Assembly (NCBI GenBank): GCA_945643635.1
Contig: CALZFC010000005.1
Coordinates: 3,705,001 to 3,769,000, forward strand
DNA from: Allodiplogaster sudhausi
Lineage: Eukaryota > Nematoda > Chromadorea > Rhabditida > Diplogasteridae
DNA: 64,000 nucleotides
Direction of reading: 5' to 3'
Part shown: piece after piece, positions 25,914 through 41,500 of the stretch
Layout: every line of letters begins with the position of its first letter
Numbering within the stretch: position 1 is the first letter of the stretch
Program-made: the position numbers and the translations under genes
The notes under the pieces: generated by a model
The model's input: the letters and a program-made list of their open reading frames with translations, nothing else
Told to the model about the DNA's origin: nothing
Database searches by the model: none

Positions 25914-26538
25914 TCACTGCAACAGAACTCTTCCTTCGAGAACACTCTTTAGAAGACTTACCAATCTAGCTTGGCGGCCCTCCATCCACGTGTTGATTGC
26001 CTCTCCGATCTTCGACTTGTCATCGTCCTTCTTCTCGAAGTTCTGCGGCTGAAAAGGGGAATACTTAAGAAAGTTAATAGGTTATGTAAGAGACAGAGAG
26101 AGAGAAGAGAGGAATTGAGAAAGAGAAAAGGTGAGAGAGAGAGAGAGAGAGAAAGAAAGAGCGGGTTGGCTGCTTGCATCTTCTGCTTGCGCAAGAGAAG
26201 TCTCGCTGTGGCTGGCAAACACTGAACCGGAGTGCGTGTCCGTGCGTGTGTTCGCGCACTGTGAGAATCTCCATGTCGACTTCATGGTACACAGAGACCA
26301 CCACTTACGCATACAGACTCTCTCTCTCTCTCTCTCCCTTTGTTTCTCTCTCCTGTCATTCATAAGGCAACCGGAATGCAAATGGGATACGCGAGAATCA
26401 GAAATTGCACAGGAAAAGAGAGTGAAAAAGACAAAGGAGAAGAAGGAAAAAATTGGGAAAGGAAGGCTTAAGATCGCAAGACAAGGAAGGAAATGGAGGC
26501 TACAATGCAGTTTCCATCTGAAGAGAACAATGTTTAAC

Positions 26539-26575
<37 letters not shown>

Positions 26576-27360
26576 CGGACTTTCTTGGCCTTGACGGGTC
26601 CTCCGTATGCTCCAGCAGGGGGCATACCGACGGCGGCGGAAGGCCAGTTAGCAACGAGACGGCCGACCTCGGGTCCCCAGTTGGGGGGCGGCGGGGGCAC
26701 GTAGTTGTAGAACGGAGTCGCCGGTCTCCAGGCCGCGCCGTAAGTCGACCCTGCAAGGAACGAACAGTCATCTTCCTTCTTCAGAGGGGAGGAGAATCTG
26801 GGAAAAAAGGGAGAAAGACGAACAGATCGGGCAGCAGAAATAAGGTCCGATGTCGACGGAGTTGGTGGCGTAGCAGTAGGACTGGGGAGGGCACTGGGGC
26901 CAGGGTCGCTTGGGGTCGCACTCGATGGGAAGAGAGGGACCGCCTGCAGATCAATTCGTCACTACTGCTTCATCGCCACTCTATGCTCTGACCTGGGCAC
27001 TGTCCAACAGGAGCAACGACAGCGGGTTGTGCAAGGGGCATGCCGGGGGCGGGCCCGGCTGGCCGAGGAAGGTACTGGCGGCGCTTCTCACTCCGAGTAA
27101 CCACTGGCTCTTCTGCAACTTCACTTGGTTCCCAATGTTCTCTCACAATTGAAGGGAAAGTGCACAAAGTGGACGAAAAACACTCATCAATTGTGAACAA
27201 CTCTCATTCTTAACTACATTTCAACAATTTGAAAGGAATATGGGAAAGGAAGAAAGAAGGTAGAGTGAGTTTAATTCTTGCCTTGTTGTTGTTCAACTTC
27301 AGCCGCGTGCGCGATGGCGAAGAGAGCCGCGAGTCCGATGGCGGCGAGTCTTGTTGACAT
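25914..27360 (-). CDS. Secreted proline-rich protein with a cysteine cluster (6 exons)
   Basis: I do not recognise the family. Exons (highest first): 27282-27360, 26993-27112, 26824-26943, 26581-26750, 25962-26048 and a stop codon at 25914-25916; 192 residues, all phases agree. The start gives a classic signal peptide (LAAIGLAALFAIAHA) followed by Glu/Gln. The middle contains a cluster of about six Cys (IECDP, PQCPPQSYCYA, YFCCPI), then a Pro/Tyr/Gly-rich part (YNYVPPPPPNWGPEVG, GMPPAGAYGG) and a charged tail (EKKDDDKSKIGEAINTWMEG). This resembles cuticle or extracellular-matrix proteins of worms, but that is inference. The first intron (27113-27281) uses a GC donor (CAAG/GCAAGA). The last exon opens with TGA directly at the acceptor. 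Confidence 0.75.
26547..26578. repeat. (GA)n microsatellite in intron 4 of the secreted proline-rich gene
   Basis: GA run on plus, so CT on the sense (minus) strand, beginning a few bases after the donor at 26580. A second GA run lies at 26130-26153 before the acceptor at 26049, and a CT run (GA on sense) at 26315-26336. Confidence 0.85.
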
Positions 27361-28504
27361 CTTCAGTATGTCTCTTACCTGAAACCACTCTATCACTACG
27401 GTAGACTAAGACAGTCATGGCAACACGGATCAGTCAACCGGTGGTTGAGAGAGAGAGAAAGAGAGAAAGAAAGAGAGCGACAGAGAGTAGCAAAGAAGGA
27501 GAGAAGAGAAAGAATCTATCTCTCTCGAAGATCGCCTCACGCACTGGAACACCGCCTCGGGACGAAAAGGAAAGGAGGAGGAGAGGAGAAGGCAAGTGGC
27601 TTGTCTCTCCCTCCAGCTCCTCTCCCTTTTATACTCCATCACTCGATTGGCGATCCTTCGGAAGGCGTTGCCATGCCTCGGGCTGAGACGAGAGTGTATG
27701 TGATGGAGAGAGAGCGCAGACAGGACAAGCTGGTACGAGAGAGAGAGAAAGAGCATGTAGAGGAGAGAGAGAGAGAGAGAAGCAGAGACACGTCAGACAG
27801 TGCAATTGGACGCCGCGGTGCTGGCGGTCAACGCCGGCAATCACGGCGCGGCATATCCGATTCCAATTTAAGACGCTCTTCTCTTTCCATTTCATTTCCT
27901 CCCCATAATCTGTCAGTTCTTCCTATTTAGACCTTATCATAGTCAATTGTCGATTTGATAGAATTTCGTTCGACAATTCAGTCATATAATCAGCTTTGCT
28001 TAGTTAGGCTTTATTTTTTGCTTTTATTCCATTTATTTGTGTCTGAGTTTTGTCTTCTGCCTCTCAGTCCTTTCAGTGTTGACTAGTTCTTAACTCTCAT
28101 GCAGTGGCTCTCTGTCACTACCATTGCTGAAGAATGAACAGTGAAGAAAAGAGCGAGAGATTCAGAGAGAAAAGTAAAAAGGAAACATTTGTACAAACAT
28201 GGAAAAGGCTTCGAACAAAAAAGTGGAGAGACGGAGCACGATTAGAAAGAAAGGCAAAAGGGTTCTTATGGTGATTCAGAAAAGAATGAAAGAGTTGATC
28301 GACACACGAGGAAACGTCTCCTTCTTCTGCTACCTTTCGCACCCTCTCTCGCTCTCTCTCTCTCTCTCGCTCTCTCTCTCTACTTGCGTCTCTCTCTTCT
28401 CCATTCTAGCTGGAACACCTTAATTCTCGCACCATAGATGCAATTCCCTCTCATACATTTCACGGATGACTTGAAGGTGAAGATTGTTCCAAAGAGTTGT
28501 TCCA

Positions 28505-28547
<43 letters not shown>

Positions 28548-30703
28548 ACACTCTCTCTCCCTCGGTATCTGCAAAGCCCAATTCTCTTTGTGAGTGACCT
28601 GCTTGTTCAGCCGCAGCTTGGCAGTTCTTCCTGCTTCTTCTATTAGCTTGTCCTCTTGACTTTGCTTCCAACATCTCTAAGCCTTTTCTCTTCCTTCCTT
28701 TACACGTTCTTTGTCGTCAAAAAACGAGAATGAAGTGTGCCAATTCTAGTTTCGCTTGGTTCTCGAAAATGATAGAACAAAAGCATTTCTGGAATTCATA
28801 GTCAGCCACTTCACTCGTGAGGTAGAGAAAGCTATTCAGAATATCACGCAAGTAGTAGATGGGCCTGCGGATGGTTACTGTAGTCAAATTCATCTTTCTT
28901 AAATGGACGCTGTTGATATGTACTGTACAGACACATTGTATGTATGTATGCAGTACGTATGTACATGTGTATGTATATACCAAGATACCATTTTATTGAT
29001 GTATTTGTCCAGATGTGGTGATTGAAGTATCAGAGAGAATGCATGAATTGCGATGAGCATGTTCATATATGTGAGAGATGTTTTGTGATGGAGGGAAAGC
29101 TGTTCTGTCTCCACTCTCAGAGTGGCCTCCACACGTTTCTTGCTCCTTCTGCGCCCTCTCTACTTTTTTGACCCGTTGTTTGCGCCTTCTGTAGACTCAT
29201 GCACTTCGAGGAAGCAACGGACATACTCGTTCCCGAGAGATCCCCTCTTCTCTGTTTCTTTTCTCTCTCTCTCCATTCTCCCCACTCTCTCATACGGAGA
29301 AGAGAGTGTGCGAAGAAGTGAGAGGCAGAGATGAAGAGACGTTCAAACCGGGCCAAGAGGGGCAGAAGATTGAGGTGTCATTGCTGTTGAGAAGGCAACC
29401 ATCCGCTCCGACATGTGCAATGCCAAGATGTGGAGGGAGAGATATGGAGAGGGCGGAGGAGCAGAGAAAGAGAGAGATGTGGAGAGGGTGGAGGAGCAGA
29501 GAAAGAGAGATGAGGTCAGAATACTCCTGACTTATGCGATAAGCGTTGTGTCCTCCACTTTCTTCCTTCGTTCCATTCTTTATTTTAACCATTCCATATC
29601 TATTGCTTTCCCTGCTCATGGGAGCTGTAGAAATAAAGAGATCAAAACATGGAATATCTGCATCAATTTACCCATTCATATGACATGCCGATGGAAATTA
29701 AATGAATTTCAGACACAAACTTATTTTCATTCATATTGTTTGTAGAAAATACATGAAAAAGAATCCATGTAGTTAGGTCAAGAAATATCTGTTTAGCAAA
29801 CCAATGGAAATATGTTGAAATAAACCCACATTCCTCTATTCTCGACAGAATTCATTGACGTGTGCTCATTTGTGCAAATCCAGAAGATACGCTTTCTCTG
29901 CTGCAGGGAACGATTCTATCCGCCCCTTCACATATCTGCATGCTGCGCCTCTTGGATTTGTTTGTTGGCACGACGTCATTTCACTTTATTCACGCTTCTG
30001 GCGAAAGATAACATGAAGATATAAAGGCAGAGGAAGAGAAACATTATATAAAGAAAGAGGGAGAGAAAGGGAAAGAGAGAGAGAGGGAAAGAGAGAGAGA
30101 GAGATAGATAGAGAGAGAGAAAGGGAAAGAGAGATCATTGGTTTCCTTCGAGTATCTGTCTTGGAGTGGCAGAAGCAAATCATTAGGAAAAATCATAGAT
30201 GTTTCTATCAGCTCGACACGACAATAAGGGAGAGAAAGATAAACACGGACAAATAAAATAATCTCAAGAATTAACACAGCGGGTGCACCTTGAACTACAC
30301 TAACACAGCAAATTTACAGTCGACTACACCAGTGTCAATGACAGGGTAGTACCCAAATACGTACAAATAAATAAAAAAGGTATAACCTTTTCACTCTTCT
30401 CATTATGCACAACACGACTGAAACTTTGAGATGACCCTGACTGATCTGAGTGGATTTGGTGTGGAGTTGGACAATGCAAGAGTGCAATGGACGAATCATG
30501 GATAATTCAGGAATTAATAATGGGATTCAACGTTTCATTGGGCTAATAATTCTGAATGGAGAGCCAGAGGCAGAAGAATATCGGCGGCCAGACGAAAGCG
30601 AAAGTCTTAAAAATAAAAATAAATAAATAAAATTAGCTTGTTAGTAGGACTGCATGTATCAGCTGAGCCTGTGAAGGAGAATGCGATATGTGAGGAGAAG
30701 GGA
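27361..30703. other. Intergenic region rich in GA/CT repeats
   Basis: No convincing gene. GA-rich tracts occur at 27446-27485, 27738-27782 and 30058-30135, and CT runs at 28342-28382 and 28508-28560. A (TATG)n-like microsatellite sits at about 28937-28975. Long open frames in the region follow the repeats. Confidence 0.5.
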
Positions 30704-31164
30704 TTACAAGGAGGCCTGCTTGAGTTTCCGTTCAAAAGGGTCAATGGAGAACTCGTCGGTGTAGTCAACCTCATCCGGCTGAGATCTACGGGCTCGCAGT
30801 AAGCCAACCCGCTCCTGCAATCATTCAACGAATCCGAGGTGGACATCATTTCATTCTCGCCTCATCCTCCCTTCACTCAAAGGAACTACTGCTCGTCTAT
30901 ACAAAAGGCCGTGCATGAATATCATTGTCTGGTGTTAATTACTATTAATGATATAAATGAAAGGAAGCGCAGCATATCGAATGGAAGATCACTGACAATT
31001 GTGGAGAACGGCCTGTGGATCGGGAATGGATCGATATCGAGTGCAGGGAAAGGACTCATTGTTCGGTGAGGATAAGCGGGGAGTCCGGAGGTGAGGGAGA
31101 GCACAAGCGACAGGAGCAGAACGGCCAGGAAAAGCCGCGACCTCCACTTCGGCAGCCACAACAT
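30704..31164 (-). CDS. Small secreted protein of about 92 residues (2 exons)
   Basis: Not recognised. Exon 1 (30997-31164) encodes a clear signal peptide (LFLAVLLLSLVLSLTSG) and a short Pro-rich segment (YPHRTMSPFPALDIDPFPI). It joins with donor ATT/gtcagt to exon 2 (30704-30814), which begins after GATTGCAG and ends with FSIDPFERKLKQASL. It has no cysteines in the mature part. A dibasic-type RARR stretch early in exon 2 could be a processing site, so a peptide precursor is one possibility. A longer version of exon 1 (donor near 30950) is also open. Support is signal peptide plus good splice sites only. Confidence 0.5.
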
Positions 31165-32245
31165 CTCTGGAAATTAATGCTTTCCTCTTCAGTCTACTTT
31201 TTTAAACAGCAAAAAAAGCGCCGCGCAATCGCTATCATTATATCCAATAATTCTGCTGAAATAATGGAATGAAGCATTGGCACACGAGATCACTTTTCAA
31301 GGTACAGGATGCATGAAGACATTTGGATGGAAAAGCAAATCTTCACCCGTCGAAACTAGGCAGCTTCTTCTTGTATACACTGCTCCTCTACTCAATGCCT
31401 GAGAACAGATACCGGGTTTTGACCATTCGGGTCTGGCAATTCAGTCGGTCCAGCAGACCAAAACGAATGAGACAGGACAGAGAAGGAATACGTTGGCAGA
31501 GTGAGAGAGAGAGAGAGAGAGGAAAGAATGAGAGAGGGAATCGAGAGGGAGAATCACAGAGAGAATGATAAAGAGGGAAGTAGGGGAGAGGGAGGGAGAG
31601 ATGTGGGTGTGGGATAAGAATCTGCGGGAAATGGCAGAAGCAATCGCGAAAACAGTCGAAAGTCTTGAGAATGCTGAGGTTGGCCGCACTTGATTGCTTT
31701 GACTGCTGAGACATCATTAATAGCATGACGAACTAACTCCACCCCGGCACACGCTCAACCCCCCCCCACTCATTCTTTTTGAAGTCTCCTTGACGAATTC
31801 GTGTGCCTTCTCTGACGGAGTTGCAGCTTTATGTGGGCTACAAAACGAGGGGAGCGGGAAAAAGAGGGATATTTTCGGCAGGTGTTTCAATACTAACAAA
31901 CCACTTCTGCGTCTTCTCTTCGGCTACTAAAATAATGTTTCAAATGTCATTCGTCATCTTTTTCAACCGACAGAGACCATGCCTAATTTCCGGGAATAAA
32001 TATCTTTTATAAGATAAATAAGAGGAAAATGCTCATGTTGTACAAGCAGGTTTGCAGTCGTTGTTTGTCTCGCTATTGAATTACACAGTTGTATTGCATT
32101 TGACGCAGGAAACATCCTAGTTCATGCTGCAAGAAAAAATATAGATGGCTAAATTAAGAATGACGAAGTGGAATATTAGATTAATCAGTCTCGAGAATGC
32201 CAATGACATTTACAGACACAGAGGAAAATTAAAATGTGAAGGGAA

Positions 32246-32287
<42 letters not shown>

Positions 32288-35200
32288 AGAGAGAAAAGAG
32301 ACAAAGAGTGGGCGATGGAAAGAAAGTGATTGTTGAAGATAATGAAGATGGAATGAGAGAGAGTTAGAAATAGATCGGAGACCGAAGACAATGAAGAATT
32401 CATTTCGCACCAAATCCGGTGATCCGTGAAAACCTTGCAAAACAGGCAGACGCAGGTGAAAGAACGAATGAGAGGAGAGGGCCATTTAGAGAGAGATAGA
32501 GACAGAGAGATAAAGAGAGTCAGATAGAGAGACACAGAGAGACACACAGAGAGAGACAGAGAGACAGAAAGACACAGAGAGAGAATGTTTCTGATTAGGG
32601 AATAGATGACCAGTCATACTGTACTCATCGCTCTCCTATATCTGAAATGAAAGTAAATGCAAGTGGCTGCAGAGAAGGAGATGACGATGGGCAATCAGGT
32701 GAGCCACTTCAGATATCGCAACTTCTACCCTTCATACGCATGCTTTTAATGAAATTGCAAAAAGCAGGCATCGTGAGGCACATAAGAGACTGGAGGGGCG
32801 GGGAACAGGGGGCAGAGGGGGGGAAGAGGGGGGCAGAGGGGGGGAGAGGAGGGGGGGAAGAGGGGGGGGGAAGAGGGGGGGAAGAGGGGGGGGGGGGGGG
32901 GGGGGGGAGAGAGGGGGGGGGGGGAAGAGGGGGAGAAGGGGGGGGGAAGAGGGGGGGGAGAGGGGGGGGGGGGGGGAGAGGGGGAGAGAGGGGGGGAGAG
33001 AGGGGGGGGAAGGGGGAGGACAACTGTCCTCTCTCACAACTCTCTTGGCAGTACTATTCTAGGGATAATGCAAATGTGCAACTTGACTTCACGAGATGAA
33101 ATGTCATCGAGCCGAGATAAAAGAAGCTATAAAGATAAAACTTATGGTAGAGCTCTTCATATGGAATGACCAATTTGGCAGTTTTTCTCCTGTTCATTTT
33201 TTCCTTTTACTCTGAAGCAGATTTAAGTGGACCACGTCGTATGGCAGGCGAGCCGTGTTTGTGAGTGTAAATGTGGAAGTTATACAAAGTAACAATTAAT
33301 AATGGATTCGTTGTCGTGCTGTCCGCCATGTGAAGCACTACAAGAGAGAGAAAATGGAGTGACATAAGGGAGAGACTTTGGATGCAGGGAATGGAAGTCG
33401 GTATTATTTGCAGCTGCAGTGATAACTTGTTATACCTTGTTCGGACACATCCAGACAATCCAGAAGAGAAGTGGTAAATAGGAAATATAAAGGAAGACGG
33501 TTATCAGCAGAATCAAGAGAAGAGTGAGGGGGCGGAAGACATCATTCCCCTTTTAACATACGAAACTAATTGGAAGGGCGACGACAACGTGAAGGATGTC
33601 TGTCAGGGAGCGACGAAAGCAAGGGTAAGAGAGAAAGGGAGAGAGTAGAATGAGAGAGAAAGTAGGAGAGTTAGAAAGGTGAATTCGCGAGAATGAGAAA
33701 GAGAAATAAAAGAGAAAGAGATAGGGAGAGGAAAGAGGCATCTCCTTCTGCTCCTGGAGAGTCACGTTGTTCAATGCGTTGTTCCGTCTGTCTCTTCATA
33801 GCTTAAGGGGATTTGGATTACACGTCGCAAAAAGCCTTCATTATTATTATCCTGCTGCAAGCCGTGCAAGACAAACTCGCATCAATTTGCAGAGTCTGAA
33901 AGGAATCGGAAATCCACGCGAGCACTCAAAAGACTGCAAGGAGAGAAAGATGAAGACAACAAATGCAAACACAGCTGAATATCATATCAAGCATGATTCG
34001 CGGACTATCTTGAGATATCATGGAGTAAGATTTTGATAGTTAGATAGTGAAAAAGGACACTCCCCGTCTTGAAATGACGTAAAGAATCCGTGTGAAATAA
34101 TCGAATAAAGGTTACAGATGTATATTTACATAGAACATGCTACATATGTACGTTACAGATACTCGCCACTTCTTATACCACGTATGTGCATACATCTTAT
34201 TCCACTGATTTCATGGTCACTTTGTACGGCTTCGTACAGGAAAAAGGAAAGTATGCGACCACTCACGATTTCGAATTCTATTCAATGACCACAGAAGGAA
34301 AGGTAAGAAGGAAAATAGGACGGTTGGGTCACGGGAACGACTGAAAGTGATTGTCCGAAAGGTTCTAACACTTCACAATTGAGAGAGAGAAAAAAAAAGA
34401 ATATTTTTCGCTGTTTTTAAATTTCCCTATTCGTCTGATCATCTAGACGATATTGTATTCTTCTCCATTTCTCAATATTCTCTCTACATTTATGCAGCCG
34501 TTCATCTTCTCTCCCATCTTTCCTACAAAAACACAATCTCTCTCACATACATACATATATGTACATATGTATAAAAATGTGTTTTGGTGCCCCACGGAGC
34601 ATGCCTATTCATAGAAAGCGACAGCGTAAATGCATTCAGTGACATCATCGTGGAGTTTCAGGAGTGTCTGGGCACTGGCCCAATGAGGAACTAATACCTG
34701 TTGGGTGGAGAGAAAAAAGAGAAAGAGAGAGAGAGAGAGAGACAGAGACAGCGATAGAGAGAACTAGAACGAGAAGGTGAGAAGTTGAGATGAGTGAGAT
34801 ACATAGGAAAGGTCATGTAGAGAGGAGGGGAGTCCGAGAGATAAGCGAGATGTTCAACGAGAGAAGTGATAGAGAAAAAAGAGGAAAAGGATAAAACAGG
34901 ATATGGAAAGTTAGCAGTGCGAAATTTGTATCGTGACGCAACAGAAGGAAAGCACGAAAAGAACGAGAGGAGCGAGGTAGAAAGAGGGAGATCTTCTCTG
35001 GAGTGGGGAGGAAGCGGGTGCATGAATGCACTCGATGGAGTGCCACGAGTAACTCCCCCCCCCCCTCACTTTCTTCTCTTCATTCACCACTTCCACGGCT
35101 TCGATCAGAGACTATCGCTTCTTGTCAAACAAACCTTTCATGCAGATTCCGACAGAAGTTGATTTGATAACGACATTAAGGACGAGCTGAGCCTGAATGG

Positions 35201-35366
35201 TGGAAGATAGAAAGCGATGAGAAACAAGCCGAGAACCATCGGTCATGCCAGTTAAATTTAGTCAAGACGAGCACGAAGTTCAGTGAGGGGGTAGAGAGAT
35301 AAAGGTGGCAAGAGAAAGAAGGAGAGAGATAGAGAAAGAACGAGAGTGAGACCGAGATAGAGATAA

Positions 35367-35397
<31 letters not shown>

Positions 35398-36448
35398 AAG
35401 AGAAAGAGAGAGAGATAGAGAGAGATGAAGACAACCGATGTCGTCGCATTCTAATTAGTCTCTTCGTCCGGCCGGCACACTAAATTGGAATTTTAACAGC
35501 CCTTTAAATGTCAACTGTTTTCAACAGCAAGTTAGGTTTCCAACACTTTATCTTCGGAGGTCTTCCACTCGTCATTCCCTCTCCCTCAGTGGTCATCTCC
35601 TTCTTTGTCTTACACTGCATGCCACGTCATCTACTCTTTTATTAACAGTCTTCTCACATCAATTTGAGGCTGACTGCTTTTCGACACTTTAATATCTCGC
35701 ATCATCTGTCTCTTTTCTCACTCTCTTTCCTCATACCCTCTCTCTCTCTCCCTTTACTCTTCCCTTCTCTCTCTCCCCTTACTCTTCTCCTCTCTCTCTC
35801 TCCCTTTACTCTTCCCTTCTCTCTCTCCCTTTACTCTTCTTTTCTCTCTCTCTCTCCTTTACTCTACCCTTCTCTCTCTCTCTCTTTCCTCTTCTCTCTC
35901 TCCCTCTCCCTTAGCAGCTCCCGCGTGGGCGTACATGCCAGTCATTCTCTGGACCCAATTGAAAGACCCAGACGGCCCTCTCCCCAGCTGGCCCTTCACT
36001 CTCATCTCGATCCACCACATCTCCGTTATCGTCAACTTCCCAATACGTTTTCCTCCTTCTCATCATTTTCACCGTTGAGCTGCAGATTTACAATGTTCAC
36101 CAAGCCCAGACCAGCACAAAAATCCATCGCCGGGATGGTGTGGGACTCTCGTGTTAAAATTCTTCTCCTGCTTCAAACCACAGTAGTGGGACTCTCCTCA
36201 GATGTCTAAGTTATAATCGAAAAAAAAACTTTCCCAGTTATGAATGGGAACTCTTATTTATTTAACTGTTAACTCGGCAGATTTCTAACGTAATTCAATG
36301 CATAAATACTGTTGAAAATTCACCATCAGTATACCAACTGCTCTTCTAAAAAGACTAGAAACTAGGGTACATGGACGACTCGTGCTATCATGTCAGATGA
36401 GATTAAAATTGAGCAGTGAAATAAACGGAGAGGGAGACTTCACTCTGC
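31165..36448. other. Long intergenic region, repeat-dominated
   Basis: About 5.3 kb with no supported gene. Contents: GA runs at 31505-31521, 32249-32284, 34716-34742 and 35340-35425, a G-rich purine tract at 32797-33020, a (TACA/TGTA) microsatellite at 34545-34570, and a CT-rich stretch at 35700-35912. It is an upstream region for the small secreted gene and the 3' side of enolase. Confidence 0.5.
32797..33020. repeat. G-rich polypurine tract
   Basis: About 220 bp made almost only of G with scattered A (units like GGGGGAAGA and GGGGGGAGA), including one G run of over 20 bases near 32888-32907. Dense G runs on the plus strand could form G-quadruplex or triplex structures. Confidence 0.9.
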
Positions 36449-39387
<2,939 letters not shown>

Positions 39388-41500
39388 CTTCGATGTACAC
39401 AAGTCTGCAAGGAATGATCTGCTCTGCACGTGGCAAACACGCCAGAAAATGGCATGAGTGCGAAGAAGGCAACGGAAAGTACAATGGAGCCAGCCTATGA
39501 GCAGTTAACATTTCAAATGAACAGCACGACGCGATGGCAAGTGGAATGGCAAGAGTACGCAATGCAGATGAAGAACAATAACAGGGCTCTATTAATACAA
39601 CGAAAAAGGCACATGAATGTAAATGGTGAGGAGGAATGAACCAGAATTGATGAAAGCAGAGGGTGAAATGATGTGAAGGAAGAGGAGCCAGTGTAAGTAA
39701 AGAGAGGTAAACAAGTCGCTGCATTGATCCGAGAGGGCAACTGAGATGAAAGAAGACAAGAGGGGAAAGAGGAATCAGTGTGAAAAGGCACGAGGCTACG
39801 ACTGTATTCCACTAGCAACCGCTCAAGCAGCTCAACCCGCGACCGACAACAGAAGGCAAAGCCGAAGAAATGATGAAAGGGAATGGCTCCTCAGTCGAAG
39901 AATACGTGCAGCGAGCGAATGTTCCGGGTCACACAACCTCCCGCTTCCTCTCGCTGCCATTCTCTGCTCCTTCCCCTTCTCCCGTTCCCTCTCGCCCGCA
40001 CCAATCCTCTTCTTCTCTATCTTCTGTTGTCGAATAGCCAAAGTTAAGAACGATCAATAGAGTCCCAATGGACGGAACGGTGCCCATTCCACCCTTTATC
40101 AAGAAATGCTCTTTTCGAAGTCACAAGGCTATTGGCTGGCTACGGGAGATAGCGACACGAAATGTACACTTGAAACGTTAAAGCTGTAAGAAGGAAGGAG
40201 TGAAGCAGTAGATCTCTCATTTTCAACAACAATGCCTTTTCTGCCATATCTTTTAGACGACAAACATTTGAAGACCTACCATATTACCATCCCTCCTGAA
40301 ATCTATCAATCGGCATTGCAAAGCCAGATAGTTAGAGCATGTTCCATTGGGAATGAGAGAGGAAAACAATAATATTTCCGCTTTTCAAGCGGGGGAGGAG
40401 TTTAAACGCCAGCGTTTGGATAAATTCTATAACTAAAATGGAAAAGGAGCAAATGCCAAAGTTATGACGCGAGAAATAGAAACACACTGCTCACACATTC
40501 TAAAAATCATAACAGCAATGCGCACAAAAACCGAGAGACGTAGAGCTATAAAATCGGAATAAAATCCACAAACACCATACTCATATCGAGTAAATTTCGC
40601 AAAAACCCAGGAGCAACGGAGGAGAATTTCAAACTCGCAATCAGTGATGAGAGGAACACTCCTCACACACATCACGAAATGGACTAACACATAAGTATCC
40701 TTTTCGGTGTTCCGAGTGTAACAGTAATCTCAATACTGTGTCAATTTGTAAATTAAGATTTCCATCTACACCATATAAACATAGATAAGTATGTATAAAT
40801 AAACAATTATATTAGTCTACTACGGGAATAGATCAGTAATTTTATAATTGATTCTCTTACATCTTCGCGTGAGCTCTTTGGCATCTGGAAATCTTTCTGG
40901 AAATACATGCCGACATTGTTTGTTGAGGTTTTTTTCTGTTACGAGCAATGTATGTTTTCTAACATTATAATCTTTGCTCGTTTGGTAATTTTTTATTCGC
41001 TACATGCATCATTAACGACTTGAATTTATTAAGTCGCATGTTTGTTCATTCTTTTACAGAAGTTCAATTGCCGCATTGCGCTTCTCTTGTCACTCTATGA
41101 ATAGGGTAGAGCGTTTGCATTAGGCAAAAAACTTTATACTTCTATATCAGCAAAATTTCTGAATTTATAATAAGCTAAACCTACGAATTGAGAAGGAGCA
41201 GCGGTCGAGGCAATGCGGAAAGAAGAACCCGTATAATGTGACTACTACATAATTATAATATGGCGTGATTGGTAAACAATGACATCATCGGAGTGGGGTT
41301 AGTCTTTGAATTCATGTACATAGAAATACAACGCGCTATCGGCAGTAGGGATTTGTTTAAAGTCTCTTAACATTCAATGTTGGATTCGGTGGCAGTTGTT
41401 CAACCTCTATTAAAGTTTGAGGTGAGAGAAGAAGGAAGTGATTGTGCATGGAATTAGAAAACTGTTCATGAGATGTCATCGAACGTAAGCGTACGTGCAG
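39388..41500. other. Intergenic region between enolase and IP6K
   Basis: No supported exon. It includes the enolase promoter (directly above 39387) and the 3' flank of the IP6K gene. The stretch 40430-41400 is A/T-rich without coding character. Confidence 0.5.

Noticed and set aside
26131..26991. Long plus-strand open frame (286 codons)
   Set aside because: It runs through (GA)n and (CT)n repeats and across the exons of the secreted proline-rich gene on the other strand; composition is repeat-driven.
32647..33099. Glycine-rich frame over the G tract and proline-rich frames on the other strand
   Set aside because: Pure consequence of the G-rich polypurine repeat.
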